Shown here: positions 25,831-34,409 of the stretch, piece by piece
Position numbering within the stretch: position 1 is the stretch's first letter
Layout of the letters: every line of letters starts with the position of its first letter
Assembly: GCF_021699195.1 (NCBI RefSeq)
Contig: NZ_SSXE01000184.1
Span: 1-34,527 of the forward strand
Direction: 5' to 3'
DNA from: Nonomuraea sp. MG754425
GTDB lineage: Bacteria > Actinomycetota > Actinomycetes > Streptosporangiales > Streptosporangiaceae
DNA: 34,527 bases
Program-made: the position numbers and the translations under genes
The notes under the pieces: model-generated
Database searches by the model: none
Told to the model about the DNA's origin: nothing
What the model saw: the letters and a program-made list of their open reading frames with translations, nothing else

Positions 25831-27527
25831 CGCTGGTCGCCGGGGAAGGCCAGGCCGCGGACCATGCGGAAGGCTCGTCTGAGTGCGGTGCGGTCGCGTT
25901 CTCTGGTCAGGCGGATCGCTTCGCGGCGCCAGGATTCGGCCTTGTCGCGCCAGCGGGCCGCGTCCCGGCCGGACTTGCCGGCCTCTCTGCGGGTCTGTGC
26001 GAGTTCGGCCCGCAGGGCGGTCACGCGCTTGCGGTAGAGGGCGAGTTCCTTGTCGTGTGCGGCCGCGAGCCGGGCCGACTCCGACGGAGGTCGCTTACGC
26101 GGCGGGTAGACGGCGGGGCGGCGACGGAAGCCCCAGCTCTCGCCGTCCAGCCACTCCAGGCCGAACAGGGCGTGGACGAGGTCGTCCGGATCGTCGTCAG
26201 GATCGTCGTCCGGCCCGGCGACCAGGGCGGCGCGGGAGAGGGCGGCCGTGCGGTCCAGGCGGGCGACGGTGACGCCGTCCGCCGTCTCCTCCAGGGCGAC
26301 GCAGAGCGTGCCCCCGTCGTGCTCCTCCAGGTGCGTCACCAGGCGCTCGACCGTGTCCTCGGAGGCGACCCAGCCCGGCGGCGCCGACAGGCGGAACGGC
26401 GCCGTGCCGGGAGCGGGCGGGCCCTGGGGCGGGCGCAGGTGGACGCGGGGGTCGTGCTCGAAGGCGGCCCGGACGAGACGCACATCCAGGTGGGGATCGG
26501 CCAGCGGGGCGCGCCGGTCGGCGGTGAGCAGGTCCCAGGGAGCCGTGACGGTGATCCGCACGTCCGGGACGGAACCGGCCAGAAGGGAGTCCACCGTGGC
26601 CCGCACGTCCTCGTAGGAGTGCCCGGCGGACATGACGACCTCGGCGTCCACGTAGGGCACGAGCCACTGCCGGCCGGGGTCCGTACGCAGATAGCGCCGG
26701 TACGGCACCAGCTCGGCCACGTACGGGTCGTTGTACCGCTTGAGCGCCCGGTGGTCGCGCATCGCCGTGGGCACCCCGATGTGCCACGCCCTGGACTCGG
26801 GGTCGGGCACGTACACCGCGCCCGCCTGCGTGAGCCGGTAGCCCAGCTCCGTGTCCTCGGCCAGCACCAGGGACGTGTCCATGCCGCCGATCGAGCGCAG
26901 CAGCGCCGCCGGGTACGACACGGTGGCCCCCACGTGGATCCGGGTGGCCAGGGAACTGGGCGCGGTACGCAGGCCGTCGTGGTCGCGGATGATCTGCTCG
27001 GCCCAGTCGTGGCGGTGCGGCGCGAGCGGGAAGAGCGACCCCTCCGAGCCCGCCGCCAGAGCGCCGGCGACCTGCTCGGGCGTGGGCAGCGGCCCGTCGG
27101 TGAAGTCGATCCAGCCGAGCGCCACCACGTACGGGGCCAGGTGGTGCCAGCGGAGCTGGGCCTCCACGTGCCGGCGGTGCGGCACCATGTCGGCGTCCAG
27201 CACGAACACGACCTCGCCCGTCGCGGCGTCGATGCCGGCCTGCACCGCCCAGGCCCGCCCCCAGCCGCCGGGCGGGCTGGAGATCAGCTTCGTCCGGGAC
27301 GGGGCGATCTCGGGCAGGGACAGCGGCGTGGGGCTGCCGTCGTCCACGACGATGACGTCGATCAGGTGCTCGGGGTAGCTCTGCGCGGACAGGGCGGCCA
27401 GCGTCAGGTTCAGCGTCTCCTGGCGGTCGTGGGCCGGGATCACGACGGTGACCGCGAGCCGGGGCTCCCAGTCGCCGAGCGCGGGCGGGGTCAGGACGCC
27501 GAAGTCGTTGTGCGGGATGCGGATCAC
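25827..27527 (-). CDS. Glycosyltransferase, type B: GT2 + second domain + coiled tail, 566 aa
   Basis: The protein begins HNDFGVLTPP, a short motif shared by the type B proteins of this cluster, and then a GT2 domain: VTVVIPAHDRQETL (27-40), VIVVDDGSPTP (58-68), VFVLDADM (107-114, metal motif DAD 111-113), AEDTELGYRLTQAG, RAWHIG. GT2 enzymes transfer sugars from nucleotide donors with inversion. Residues about 285-450 form a second domain common to the three type B proteins (VPYVDAEVVMS, RATVDSLLAGSVPDV, PPGWVASEDTVERLV, ARLDRTAALSRAALV) without a DxD. The tail (about 480-566) is basic and coiled-coil-like (SGRDAARWRDKAESWRREAI). The start is GTG 27527, overlapping the preceding gene's TGA by 4 bp (GTGA). 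Confidence 0.88.
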   Translation of the reverse strand: MIRIPHNDFGVLTPPALGDWEPRLAVTVVIPAHDRQETLNLTLAALSAQSYPEHLIDVIVVDDGSPTPLSLPEIAPSRTKLISSPPGGWGRAWAVQAGIDAATGEVVFVLDADMVPHRRHVEAQLRWHHLAPYVVALGWIDFTDGPLPTPEQVAGALAAGSEGSLFPLAPHRHDWAEQIIRDHDGLRTAPSSLATRIHVGATVSYPAALLRSIGGMDTSLVLAEDTELGYRLTQAGAVYVPDPESRAWHIGVPTAMRDHRALKRYNDPYVAELVPYRRYLRTDPGRQWLVPYVDAEVVMSAGHSYEDVRATVDSLLAGSVPDVRITVTAPWDLLTADRRAPLADPHLDVRLVRAAFEHDPRVHLRPPQGPPAPGTAPFRLSAPPGWVASEDTVERLVTHLEEHDGGTLCVALEETADGVTVARLDRTAALSRAALVAGPDDDPDDDPDDLVHALFGLEWLDGESWGFRRRPAVYPPRKRPPSESARLAAAHDKELALYRKRVTALRAELAQTRREAGKSGRDAARWRDKAESWRREAIRLTRERDRTALRRAFRMVRGLAFPGDQR

Positions 27528-29440
27528 GGGAGCGGGCTCTCGTCCATGGCCATCAGCGCGTTCGGGCGGAAGCCGCGCCACTGCCGCCGGTTGCGTTGCA
27601 GGAACGTCCCGATGGGCTCCTGCCAGGTGTGGTTGGCCGCCGGGCCCCTGCGCAGGATGTACCCGAGCCCGTGTGTCCGGTAGATCTGCCCGCCCGCGGC
27701 CTGCAGCGCCTCCTGGAACTGGGTGTCCACCGAGCGCGGCAGCGGCCGGAACCCGCCCACGGCCTGGAACGCCGAGCGCTCCACCAGGATGGTCCCGCCC
27801 GCCACGAAGCTGGTGATCTGCTCGGTGATCTGCCTGCGGTGCACGGTGACGTCGATGGAGGACAGGTACACGAACTCCGGCACCGTCCCGACCACCTGGG
27901 CCCCCGAGTAGGAGTGGGCCAGCAGCAGGTCGGCCAGGAAGCCGGGGCCGTACCAGTCGTCGTCGTCCATCTTCAGCAGGAACGACCCGGAGGCCCTGGC
28001 GGCGGCGAGGTTCAGCACCTCGCCGAAGACGGCTCCCCGGTCGGCCTCGAACACGGTCAGCGGCCCCTCGTGGGCGGCGATCGCGGACGCCACGTCCGGA
28101 TGCCCCTTCGGCACGCCGTGCAGCGCGAGGATCACCTCCAGATCGGCGTCGCGCTGGCGGGCGACCTGGTCGAGCGCGAAGCCGACCATGTCGGCGCGGC
28201 GCGTGGCCAGCAGGACCGACGTGAGCGGGGGAGCGGGCGCGGGCGCGCCGAGCTGCTCCCACCGGGCTGCCACGCCGTGGGTACGCAGCGCAGCGCGGCG
28301 CAGGCGGATGCTGTGCTCCTCGCGGCGCAACTCGTCCGAGAGGTCGGGGGAACGGGTGAGCAGCCCGGCGAGCTCGGCCCCGAGCGCGCCCGCCCAGCGC
28401 GGCACCGCCCCGGCCGCCAGCGGGACCCCGGCGGCGGCCAGCCCGGCCAGCACCCGTACGGCCGTCAGCGGCCCGCTGTGCGCGTGCCGCCAGTCCACCT
28501 CGACGCCCCTGATCTGGCGCAGCCTGGCCACGTCCGCGTCGGTGACGCCGCCCGATGCGGCGAAGGACGTCACGACCTTGCCGTCCAGCACGATCGACCA
28601 GCGCCCGTCGCGCTCGGCCAGGGACGCCATGCCGCGCGACGGGGTGGTGACGAAGCCCTGGGGGTTGACCAGCCGCTCGTCCACGGGCGGGATCATGGAC
28701 GGCTCGCCGAGCACGTCGGGGTCGGCGAGCGGCGAGGCCCCCATGCCGGGCCGGCCCAGCCGCTCCCAGCTCACCGCTTCGAGCGTGGGCCGCTCGACGG
28801 GCGTCTGCGTTCCGGCCCAGCCGGGTTCGGGGGCGGCGGCGGGGGACGGGGAGACGGGAGCGAGCGTGCGCAGCACCACGTCGCCGCCCGGCGCGCCGAC
28901 CCGCTCGGGCACCGGCCCGCCGACCTCGGCCGGGGTGGCGTTCGGGTCACCCGGACGCCAGTCGGCGGCGCCGACGCCGGCGATGGCCGCCGCGGGCGCG
29001 GCGATCACGTCGAGCCGGTGGCCGGCGAACGCGCGGGCCGTGGCGGTCACCGTGCGGCCCGCGGGCGTGGCGGCGGAGAACCGCGCGTCCACCACCCAGA
29101 CCCGGTCCTTCGGCCGGTAGACCCGCAGGTCGGTGAGCGCCCGCCAGCGGTGCGCGGGGGTCGGCGTGGGCACGGGCGCGGGATGCGCGGCCGGCGTGTC
29201 GAGCACGGCCACCACCACCCGCTCGGCCTGCGGCAGCAGCTTGTGCAGGGTGGCGATCCTGCGCAGGTCGGACGGCGTCCCGGCGAGGACCAGCACCTCG
29301 CGGGCGTGTTCCGGCTCGGCGACCGGCTCCAGCAGGTCCCGGTCCAGGTCCACCGCGTCCGCGCGGTCGTGGCCCAGGTCGTCGATCCCGGCGGAGAACA
29401 CGCGCGCGTCGCGCAGCTCCGCCAGCAACCGCTCGATCAT
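27524..29440 (-). CDS. Glycosyltransferase, type A: DDDDW GT2, long N-terminus, 638 aa
   Basis: The C-terminal half is a GT2 domain: SVLLATRRADMVGFALDQV (408-426), DLEVILALHG (433-442), FGEVLNLAAARASGSFLLKM (472-491) followed by DDDDWYG (492-498), FVAGGTILVERSAFQAVGGF, then IYRTHGLGYILRRG and QWRGFRPNALM at the end. Residues about 270-385 form a leader shared with the smaller type A protein at 31614 (LDGKVVTSF, IRGVEVDW, LRREEHSIRLRR). The first ~200 residues are only in this one: a Rossmann-like alpha/beta stretch (EVLVLAGTPSDLRRIATLHK) and a Pro/Ala-rich linker. The ATG at 29440 overlaps the previous stop (ATGA). It is the third gene of a four-gene operon. Donor and acceptor are unknown. 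Confidence 0.87.
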   Translation of the reverse strand: MIERLLAELRDARVFSAGIDDLGHDRADAVDLDRDLLEPVAEPEHAREVLVLAGTPSDLRRIATLHKLLPQAERVVVAVLDTPAAHPAPVPTPTPAHRWRALTDLRVYRPKDRVWVVDARFSAATPAGRTVTATARAFAGHRLDVIAAPAAAIAGVGAADWRPGDPNATPAEVGGPVPERVGAPGGDVVLRTLAPVSPSPAAAPEPGWAGTQTPVERPTLEAVSWERLGRPGMGASPLADPDVLGEPSMIPPVDERLVNPQGFVTTPSRGMASLAERDGRWSIVLDGKVVTSFAASGGVTDADVARLRQIRGVEVDWRHAHSGPLTAVRVLAGLAAAGVPLAAGAVPRWAGALGAELAGLLTRSPDLSDELRREEHSIRLRRAALRTHGVAARWEQLGAPAPAPPLTSVLLATRRADMVGFALDQVARQRDADLEVILALHGVPKGHPDVASAIAAHEGPLTVFEADRGAVFGEVLNLAAARASGSFLLKMDDDDWYGPGFLADLLLAHSYSGAQVVGTVPEFVYLSSIDVTVHRRQITEQITSFVAGGTILVERSAFQAVGGFRPLPRSVDTQFQEALQAAGGQIYRTHGLGYILRRGPAANHTWQEPIGTFLQRNRRQWRGFRPNALMAMDESPLP

Positions 29441-30930
29441 CCGGCGCTCCGGAGGTGCCGCATGATCGAGTTCAGCGGGCCGCGCGGCTCGTGGTCGTCC
29501 TGGGCCTCGGTGAGGCGTTCGACCTCGGCAGTCAGGCGGTCCACCCGGGCCGTCAGCTCCTTGATCTCGCCGAGCCGCTCCCCGGCCAGCGCCCGCCACT
29601 TGGCGGGCTCCCCGGTCAGCGGCTCCGCCTCGGCCGCGGTCGCGAAGCCGTACTCGGCGCCGCTGACCCACTCCGACCCGAACAGCTCGTCGACCAGGTC
29701 GTCGGCCTCGCCGGGGAGCAGCGCGGCGCGGGAGAAGGCGGCGGTGCGCTCCAGGCGGGCGGTCACGACCCCGTCGGGGCCCTCGGCGAGCGCCACGCTG
29801 ACCAGGCCGAGCAGGTCGCGGTCGGCGTGCCGGACGAGCCGGGCGAGCGTGCCGGCCCCCGGCACCCATCCGGCGGGCAGCGTGACCAGGAAGGGGGCGG
29901 GCGCGGCCGAGGCCGGTGCGCTGCGCGCGAACTCGACGCGTGGCTCGTGCGCGTACAGGTTGTGCAGGAGGCGCAGCTCCAGCAGGGGATCGTCGAGGTT
30001 CGAACGTCGCTCGCCGGTCAGCTCGTCCCACGGGCCGACGAGGCTGACCGCGGTGTCGGTGAGCGTGCCGGCCAGCGCAGAGTCCACGGTGGCCCGCGTC
30101 TGCTCGTACGTCGTCGCGGCCACGACCACCCGCACGTACGGGACGAGCCACCGGCGGCGCGGATGGCTCCGCAGCCAGCGCAGATCGGGGATCAGGTCAC
30201 CGAGGTAGGACCAGTTGTGCCGGTGCACCTCCTTCTCCCGCGACATCACGGTGGAGGGCCCGACGTGCCACGCCCTGGCGTCGGCGTCGGGGATGAACAC
30301 CGCGCCGGCCTGGGCCAGCCGGTAGCCGAGTTCGGTGTCCTCGGCCATGTTCAGCGAGGCGTTCACGCCGCCCGCCGCGCGCAGCAGCTCAGCCCGTACG
30401 GAGGCGGAGGCCCCGGTGTGCAGCAGGTACGGGTTCGCCCCCGCGTCCTTGAGCCTCCTGGTGGACTCGAGGATCTTCGTCGTGTACTCGGCCTGGACGC
30501 CCTCCTCGCCCGGCGCGTCCACGAACCGGGTGTCGCCGATCACCACCGCGTAGCCGATCAGGTGGTGCCAGCGCATGTGCGCCTCGATGTGGTCGTCGGC
30601 CAGGATCATGTCGGAGTCCAGCCAGTGGATCACGTCGCCGGTGGCCGCGAGCTGTCCCGCCTGCCTGGCCGCGCCGCGGCCCCAGCCGCCGCTCACCCGT
30701 ACGACCCGGGCCCCCGGCACCTCCAGCGCCGGTTCGCTGCCGTCGTCGGCGACGATGATCTCGGTGAGCTCGGTGGGGTACGTCTGCCGCGCCAGCGCGG
30801 GCACCGTGCGTTCCAGCGCCTGCTGGCAGTCGTAGGCGGGGATGACCACCGACACCCGCAGCGTGGGCTCCCACGTGCCCGTCTCGGGCGGGTTCAGCAC
30901 GCCGTAGTCGTTGTGCCTGACCTGCGTCAT
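29437..30930 (-). CDS. Glycosyltransferase, type B: GT2 + second domain + coiled coil, 497 aa
   Basis: It shares all marks of the type B group: an N-terminal HNDYGVLNPP, then VSVVIPAYDCQQALE (26-40), IIVADDGSEPAL, GDVIHWLDSDMIL (98-110, metal motif DSD 105-107), HLIGYAVVIGDTRFVD, MAEDTELGYRLAQAGAVFIPDADARAWHVG. The second domain (about 255-420) has RATVDSALAGTLTDT, LPAGWVPGAGTLARLV, ARLERTAAFSRAALL and FGSEWVSGAEYGF. The C-terminus carries a leucine-heptad coiled coil (LGEIKELTARVDRLTAEVER, about 451-470). The ATG at 30930 overlaps the stop of the membrane protein gene (ATGA). It is likely a cytoplasmic enzyme acting at the inner membrane face. Confidence 0.88.
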   Translation of the reverse strand: MTQVRHNDYGVLNPPETGTWEPTLRVSVVIPAYDCQQALERTVPALARQTYPTELTEIIVADDGSEPALEVPGARVVRVSGGWGRGAARQAGQLAATGDVIHWLDSDMILADDHIEAHMRWHHLIGYAVVIGDTRFVDAPGEEGVQAEYTTKILESTRRLKDAGANPYLLHTGASASVRAELLRAAGGVNASLNMAEDTELGYRLAQAGAVFIPDADARAWHVGPSTVMSREKEVHRHNWSYLGDLIPDLRWLRSHPRRRWLVPYVRVVVAATTYEQTRATVDSALAGTLTDTAVSLVGPWDELTGERRSNLDDPLLELRLLHNLYAHEPRVEFARSAPASAAPAPFLVTLPAGWVPGAGTLARLVRHADRDLLGLVSVALAEGPDGVVTARLERTAAFSRAALLPGEADDLVDELFGSEWVSGAEYGFATAAEAEPLTGEPAKWRALAGERLGEIKELTARVDRLTAEVERLTEAQDDHEPRGPLNSIMRHLRSAG

Positions 30931-31364
30931 ACGCGGCCCTTGGCCAGACCCCTGACCTCCTCGCGCAGTTCCTCCACCTCGCGGGCCCGTGCCATGGCGT
31001 TGACACGGTCCTCGCCGAGCGAGGCCAGGATCGCGCCGAGGTCGTCGGCCCGCCGCCCGGCGGAGTCCTCGACGGCCTGGACCAGCACGTCCAGCCGGGT
31101 CTCGATGTTCTTCAGCGTGGTGGTGGTCCTGGCCAGCTCGGCCTCGTGCTTCCTGATCCGCAGATCGATCCGCTGCGCCTTGCCGTCGATGCGGCGCACG
31201 GTGAGGACGAGCAGGGCGAGCGCGGCCAGCGCGATCATGAACGCGACGGTGGCCGCCGCGGCGCCGAAGGTGATCAGATCGGCGAGCACGAGGAGCACCA
31301 GCACACCGAGTGCCAGTGCCGCGAGGGGTGCGGCGGTCGCCGCCAGCCGGCGGGGCGAGAGCAT
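30927..31364 (-). CDS. Small membrane protein with two helices and coiled coil, 145 aa
   Basis: No family is recognised. The start is taken as ATG 31364 (MLSPRRLAATAAP), with GAAAGG about nine bases upstream; a GTG at 31388 would add eight residues without a ribosome site. Two hydrophobic helices (about 8-30 and 33-54, for example LALGVLVLLVLADLITFGAA) are separated by a short turn, so both ends should face the cytoplasm. Then comes a basic segment (VRRIDGKAQRIDLRIRKHE) and a coiled coil (about 58-100, LKNIETRLDVLVQAVEDS), and a final amphipathic helix. It is the first gene of the operon with three glycosyltransferases, all by 4-bp overlaps, which suggests it anchors them to the membrane. Confidence 0.75.
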   Translation of the reverse strand: MLSPRRLAATAAPLAALALGVLVLLVLADLITFGAAAATVAFMIALAALALLVLTVRRIDGKAQRIDLRIRKHEAELARTTTTLKNIETRLDVLVQAVEDSAGRRADDLGAILASLGEDRVNAMARAREVEELREEVRGLAKGRV

Positions 31365-31426
31365 CCGCGCAAACCTTTCGTAGGTCACGACTTGACGAAC
31401 ACCAGAGCCGTCACGGACATCTGGGG

Positions 31427-31455
31427 ATTATTGACACTTTAATCAACATCGGCAA
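31427..31455 (-). promoter_or_regulatory. Promoter of the four-gene glycosyltransferase operon
   Basis: On the minus strand: TTGCCG (31455-31450), 17-base spacer, AATAAT (31432-31427, five of six matches to TATAAT). The expected start near 31420 leaves a leader of about 30-55 bases. Confidence 0.65.
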
Positions 31456-31613
31456 CCACCGTGCCATAACTTCCTGAAGGTTCCCAGCGAATCATCAGCC
31501 TCCGGACCTGCATCGCCGTCCCTGCCGAATGTGTCATGCGCGTCTACTCGCCAGTAAAACGGGCGTAAGGTAGGCGCCGATCACATCCCCAGCGGTCAAG
31601 GAGCGCGCCAGCC

Positions 31614-32687
31614 ATGTCCGTCACCCCTTGCGGCTTCACGCGTACGCCGGAGAAGGGGCTGGCCCGCCTGCACTGGGCCGACAGCGGCTGGATGGTGGAG
31701 GGGCAACCGCCCGATCTGCCCGCGTTGCGCCCGCTGCGCGGCCTGGAGATCGACTGGCCCGACGGGCCGGTGCCGCCGGACGGCCTGCTGGACCTGGCCG
31801 CCGCCGGGGTGCCGCTGACGGCGGTGGACGCGCCGGCCTGGGTGCCGGACGGCCTGCGCGCGCTGCTCACCGACCGCGGCTGGCTGGGCCACGCGGCCGA
31901 CCGCACCGTCCGCTCGCTGGCCGACCTGCGCCGCGAGGAGCACAGCGTACGCCTGCGCCGCCTGGCCCACCCCGCCGCCGCGCCGCACGTCAGCATCGTC
32001 ATGGCGACCAAGCGGCCCGCCCTGGTCGGCCCGGCGCTGGCGCAGATGGAGCGGCAGCGGGACGTCTCCGCCGAGGTCGTGCTCGGCCTGCACGGCGTGG
32101 CCCACGACGAGGTACGCGCGGCGATCTCGGCCTGCTCCCTGCCCGTGAAGTGGGTCGAGGCGCAGGCGTCGGTGCCGTTCGGCGAGGTGCTCAACCGGGC
32201 CGCGGCGCTCGCGGGCGGCGACTACCTGGCCAAGTGGGACGACGACGACTGGTACGGCCCCCGCCACCTCGCCGACCTGTTCATGGCGCTGACCTACGCC
32301 GGGGCCGACGTGGTGGGCACCACGGCGGAGTTCTTCTACCTGGATCCGCTGAAGGCGACGATCAGGCGGACGACGTTCGCGAGCGGGGCGAGCTACCCGA
32401 GCGAGGTCTGGGCCGATCATGTGGCCGGCGGCACGATCATGGTTTCTCGTGCGAAATTCCACGAAATTGGAGGATTTCCCGGATTGCCGCGAGCCGTTGA
32501 TCTTGAATTTCTGAAAGCCGCGCAAAAGGCCGAAGCCCGCATCTACCGGACCCACGGTCTCGGTTATGTCCTGCGCCGCGGCCTCAGCACCGAGCACACC
32601 TGGCAACTCCCGCTGGCCCACTTCGTCAAGGTGGCCGCCAACCAGTGGCGCGGATTCCGTCCGAGCCTGCTGATGGAAGCCGCATGA
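31614..32687 (+). CDS. Glycosyltransferase, type A: DDDDW GT2, 357 aa
   Basis: A short version of the type A protein. Residues 1-115 are the leader domain seen also in the 638-residue protein (GWMVEG, LRGLEIDWPDG, DLRREEHSVRLRR). The GT2 domain follows: VSIVMATKRPALVGPALAQM (126-145), EVVLGLHG, FGEVLNRAAALAGGDYLAKW (189-208) and then DDDDWYG (209-215), HVAGGTIMVSRAKFHEIGGF, IYRTHGLGYVLRRG, QWRGFRPSLLM. The long N-terminal extension is lacking. The ATG at 31614 has AAGGAG ten bases before it. A patch at 32442-32519 uses AT-rich codons, about half G+C by my count, unlike the rest. It overlaps the next type B gene (ATGA), repeating the A-B order found on the other strand. Confidence 0.88.
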   Translation: MSVTPCGFTRTPEKGLARLHWADSGWMVEGQPPDLPALRPLRGLEIDWPDGPVPPDGLLDLAAAGVPLTAVDAPAWVPDGLRALLTDRGWLGHAADRTVRSLADLRREEHSVRLRRLAHPAAAPHVSIVMATKRPALVGPALAQMERQRDVSAEVVLGLHGVAHDEVRAAISACSLPVKWVEAQASVPFGEVLNRAAALAGGDYLAKWDDDDWYGPRHLADLFMALTYAGADVVGTTAEFFYLDPLKATIRRTTFASGASYPSEVWADHVAGGTIMVSRAKFHEIGGFPGLPRAVDLEFLKAAQKAEARIYRTHGLGYVLRRGLSTEHTWQLPLAHFVKVAANQWRGFRPSLLMEAA

Positions 32688-34309
32688 CCGCACGCGGCAG
32701 GGTGCGCGGCAACGACTACCGGGTACTGGCCCCCGGCGAGCCCGGCACCCCCCGGCTGACGGTCAGCGTCGTCATCCCGGCCTACGGCGGGCAGGACAAG
32801 CTCGACCTGGTGCTCGCGGCGCTGGCCAGGCAGACGTACCCGGCCGCGCTCACCGAGATCATCGTCGTCGACAACGGCAGCTCGCCGCCGCTGCGCCTGC
32901 CCGAGGGCACGGCCGCGCGGCTGATCGTCTGCGACCGGCCGGGCCGGGGCAGCGCCCGCAACGCCGGACTGGCCGCCGCCACGGGCGACGTCGTGCACTG
33001 GCTCGACTCCGACGTGCTGCTCACCCCCGGTGCCGTCGAGGCCCACATGCGCTGGCACCACGCCGCCCCGTACCTCGTGGTCACCGGCTACCTCCGCTTC
33101 ACCACCGCCGAAGTGCCCGCCAAACTGCCCGACGACCTCGCCGGGCACTTCGAGCCCGCCGAACCGCACGCCTGGCTCGTCGACCTGGTCGAGCGCACCG
33201 ACGGCCTCACCGACAACCCGCAGCGCCCCTTCAGCCTGCACGTCGGCGGCGCGACCTCGGTCAACGCCCGGCTCATCGAGGCCGCCGGGCCCATGGACGA
33301 GGAGCTGATCCTCGGCCAGGACACCGAGCTGGGCTACCGGCTAGCGCAGGCGGGCGCGGTCTTCGTGCCCGAGCCCGCGGCCCGCGCCTACCACCTCGGG
33401 CCGACCATGCGCATGCGCGACAAACAGCCCATCGACCGGGTGAGCCACGCGTTCGTGGCCGACCGCATCCCGTCCTACCGCTGGCTCAGAGGGCATCCTG
33501 GACGGCAGTGGAAGGTGCCGTACGTCACCGTGACCGTGGACGGCACGGCCGGTTACGACGACGTCCGGGCGACGGTGGACGCGGTGCTGGCGGGTACCGT
33601 CCCCGACGTGTCGGTGCTGCTCACCGGCCCCTGGACCGGCCTCGACCGCGACCGCCGCGCCCCGCTCCGCGACCCCGATCTGGAACTGGTGCTGGTCCAC
33701 GGCCACTACCTGCACGAGGGCCGGGTACACCTGGCCGAGGCCGCGGACGCCGACCCGGCCGTGCCCTTCCTGCTCCGCCTGCCCGCCGGATGGATCCCGG
33801 GCGAGGACGCCCTCGCGCGCCTGCTCGACCTGGCCCGCGACGAAGGGCTCGGCCTGGTGAACGTGCTGCTCCACGAGTCACCGGACGGCGTCGTCGCGGC
33901 CCGCCTCGAACGCGTCTCCGCCTTCGCCAGGGCCCGCATCGTCGCCGAGCCGGGGGAGGACCTCGACGACGTGGTGGACGCGGTGTCGGGGGTGACCTGG
34001 GTCGAGGGCGAGACCTACGGCTTCACCACCTCGCCGGTCGTCCCGCAGGGGCGGCGCGCCGCCTACCGGGCCAGGACGGAGGCGCAGGCGGAGGCGGCCC
34101 GGATGGCCAAGGAGGCCGAACGGCTGCGCGCGCAGGTGGCCAAGTGGCGCGAGGAGGCCGGACGCTGGCGCAGGTCCGCCGTGGAGCTGCGCCGCGAGGT
34201 GGGCACGTTACGCCGCCAGCTCGCCGCCGCCGGCCGCGCCCAGCAGGGCCTGCGCACGCTGGTCTCGACGACGATGAAACGCGCCCTGCGCAAGCGGCTG
34301 CGCGGCTGA
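32684..34309 (+). CDS. Glycosyltransferase, type B: GT2 + second domain + coiled tail, 541 aa
   Basis: Third type B protein. N-terminus RGNDYRVLAPG, then VSVVIPAYGGQDKLD (27-41), IIVVDNGSSPPLRL, GDVVHWLDSDVLL (101-113, metal motif DSD 108-110), GQDTELGYRLAQAGAVFVPEPAARAYHLGP. The second domain (about 275-445) includes RATVDAVLAGTVPDVSVLL, LPAGWIPGEDALARLL, ARLERVSAFARARIV, WVEGETYGF. The tail (about 460-541) is a charged coiled coil (AQVAKWREEAGRWRRSAVEL) and a basic end MKRALRKRLRG. The ATG at 32684 overlaps the stop of the type A gene; a frame start at 32645 inside that gene is rejected. Its tail resembles the partial minus-strand gene at the window edge. Confidence 0.88.
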   Translation: MTARGRVRGNDYRVLAPGEPGTPRLTVSVVIPAYGGQDKLDLVLAALARQTYPAALTEIIVVDNGSSPPLRLPEGTAARLIVCDRPGRGSARNAGLAAATGDVVHWLDSDVLLTPGAVEAHMRWHHAAPYLVVTGYLRFTTAEVPAKLPDDLAGHFEPAEPHAWLVDLVERTDGLTDNPQRPFSLHVGGATSVNARLIEAAGPMDEELILGQDTELGYRLAQAGAVFVPEPAARAYHLGPTMRMRDKQPIDRVSHAFVADRIPSYRWLRGHPGRQWKVPYVTVTVDGTAGYDDVRATVDAVLAGTVPDVSVLLTGPWTGLDRDRRAPLRDPDLELVLVHGHYLHEGRVHLAEAADADPAVPFLLRLPAGWIPGEDALARLLDLARDEGLGLVNVLLHESPDGVVAARLERVSAFARARIVAEPGEDLDDVVDAVSGVTWVEGETYGFTTSPVVPQGRRAAYRARTEAQAEAARMAKEAERLRAQVAKWREEAGRWRRSAVELRREVGTLRRQLAAAGRAQQGLRTLVSTTMKRALRKRLRG

Positions 34310-34384
34310 CCGGCCAGACCGGCCGGCCAGACCGGCCGGTCGGACGGCCTGGCTCACCAGGCGGCCCGGCCGGGCGGCCCGGCC
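34310..34384. repeat. Tandem GC repeats between convergent genes
   Basis: Two blocks. From 34310: CCGGCCAGA-type units (CCGGCCAGACCGGCCGG and a copy), which can fold on themselves. At 34360-34371 and 34373-34384: GGCGGCCCGGCC twice, one base apart. They lie between a plus-strand stop (34309) and a minus-strand stop (34410), so they probably act as a bidirectional terminator. Confidence 0.55.
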
Positions 34385-34409
34385 GCGTCGCGGATGTGAG
34401 AGCGGCCGG

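Noticed and set aside
34310..34384. CRISPR-like array
   Set aside because: Units are 9-12 bp, GC-only, without spacers of constant size, and no cas gene is present.
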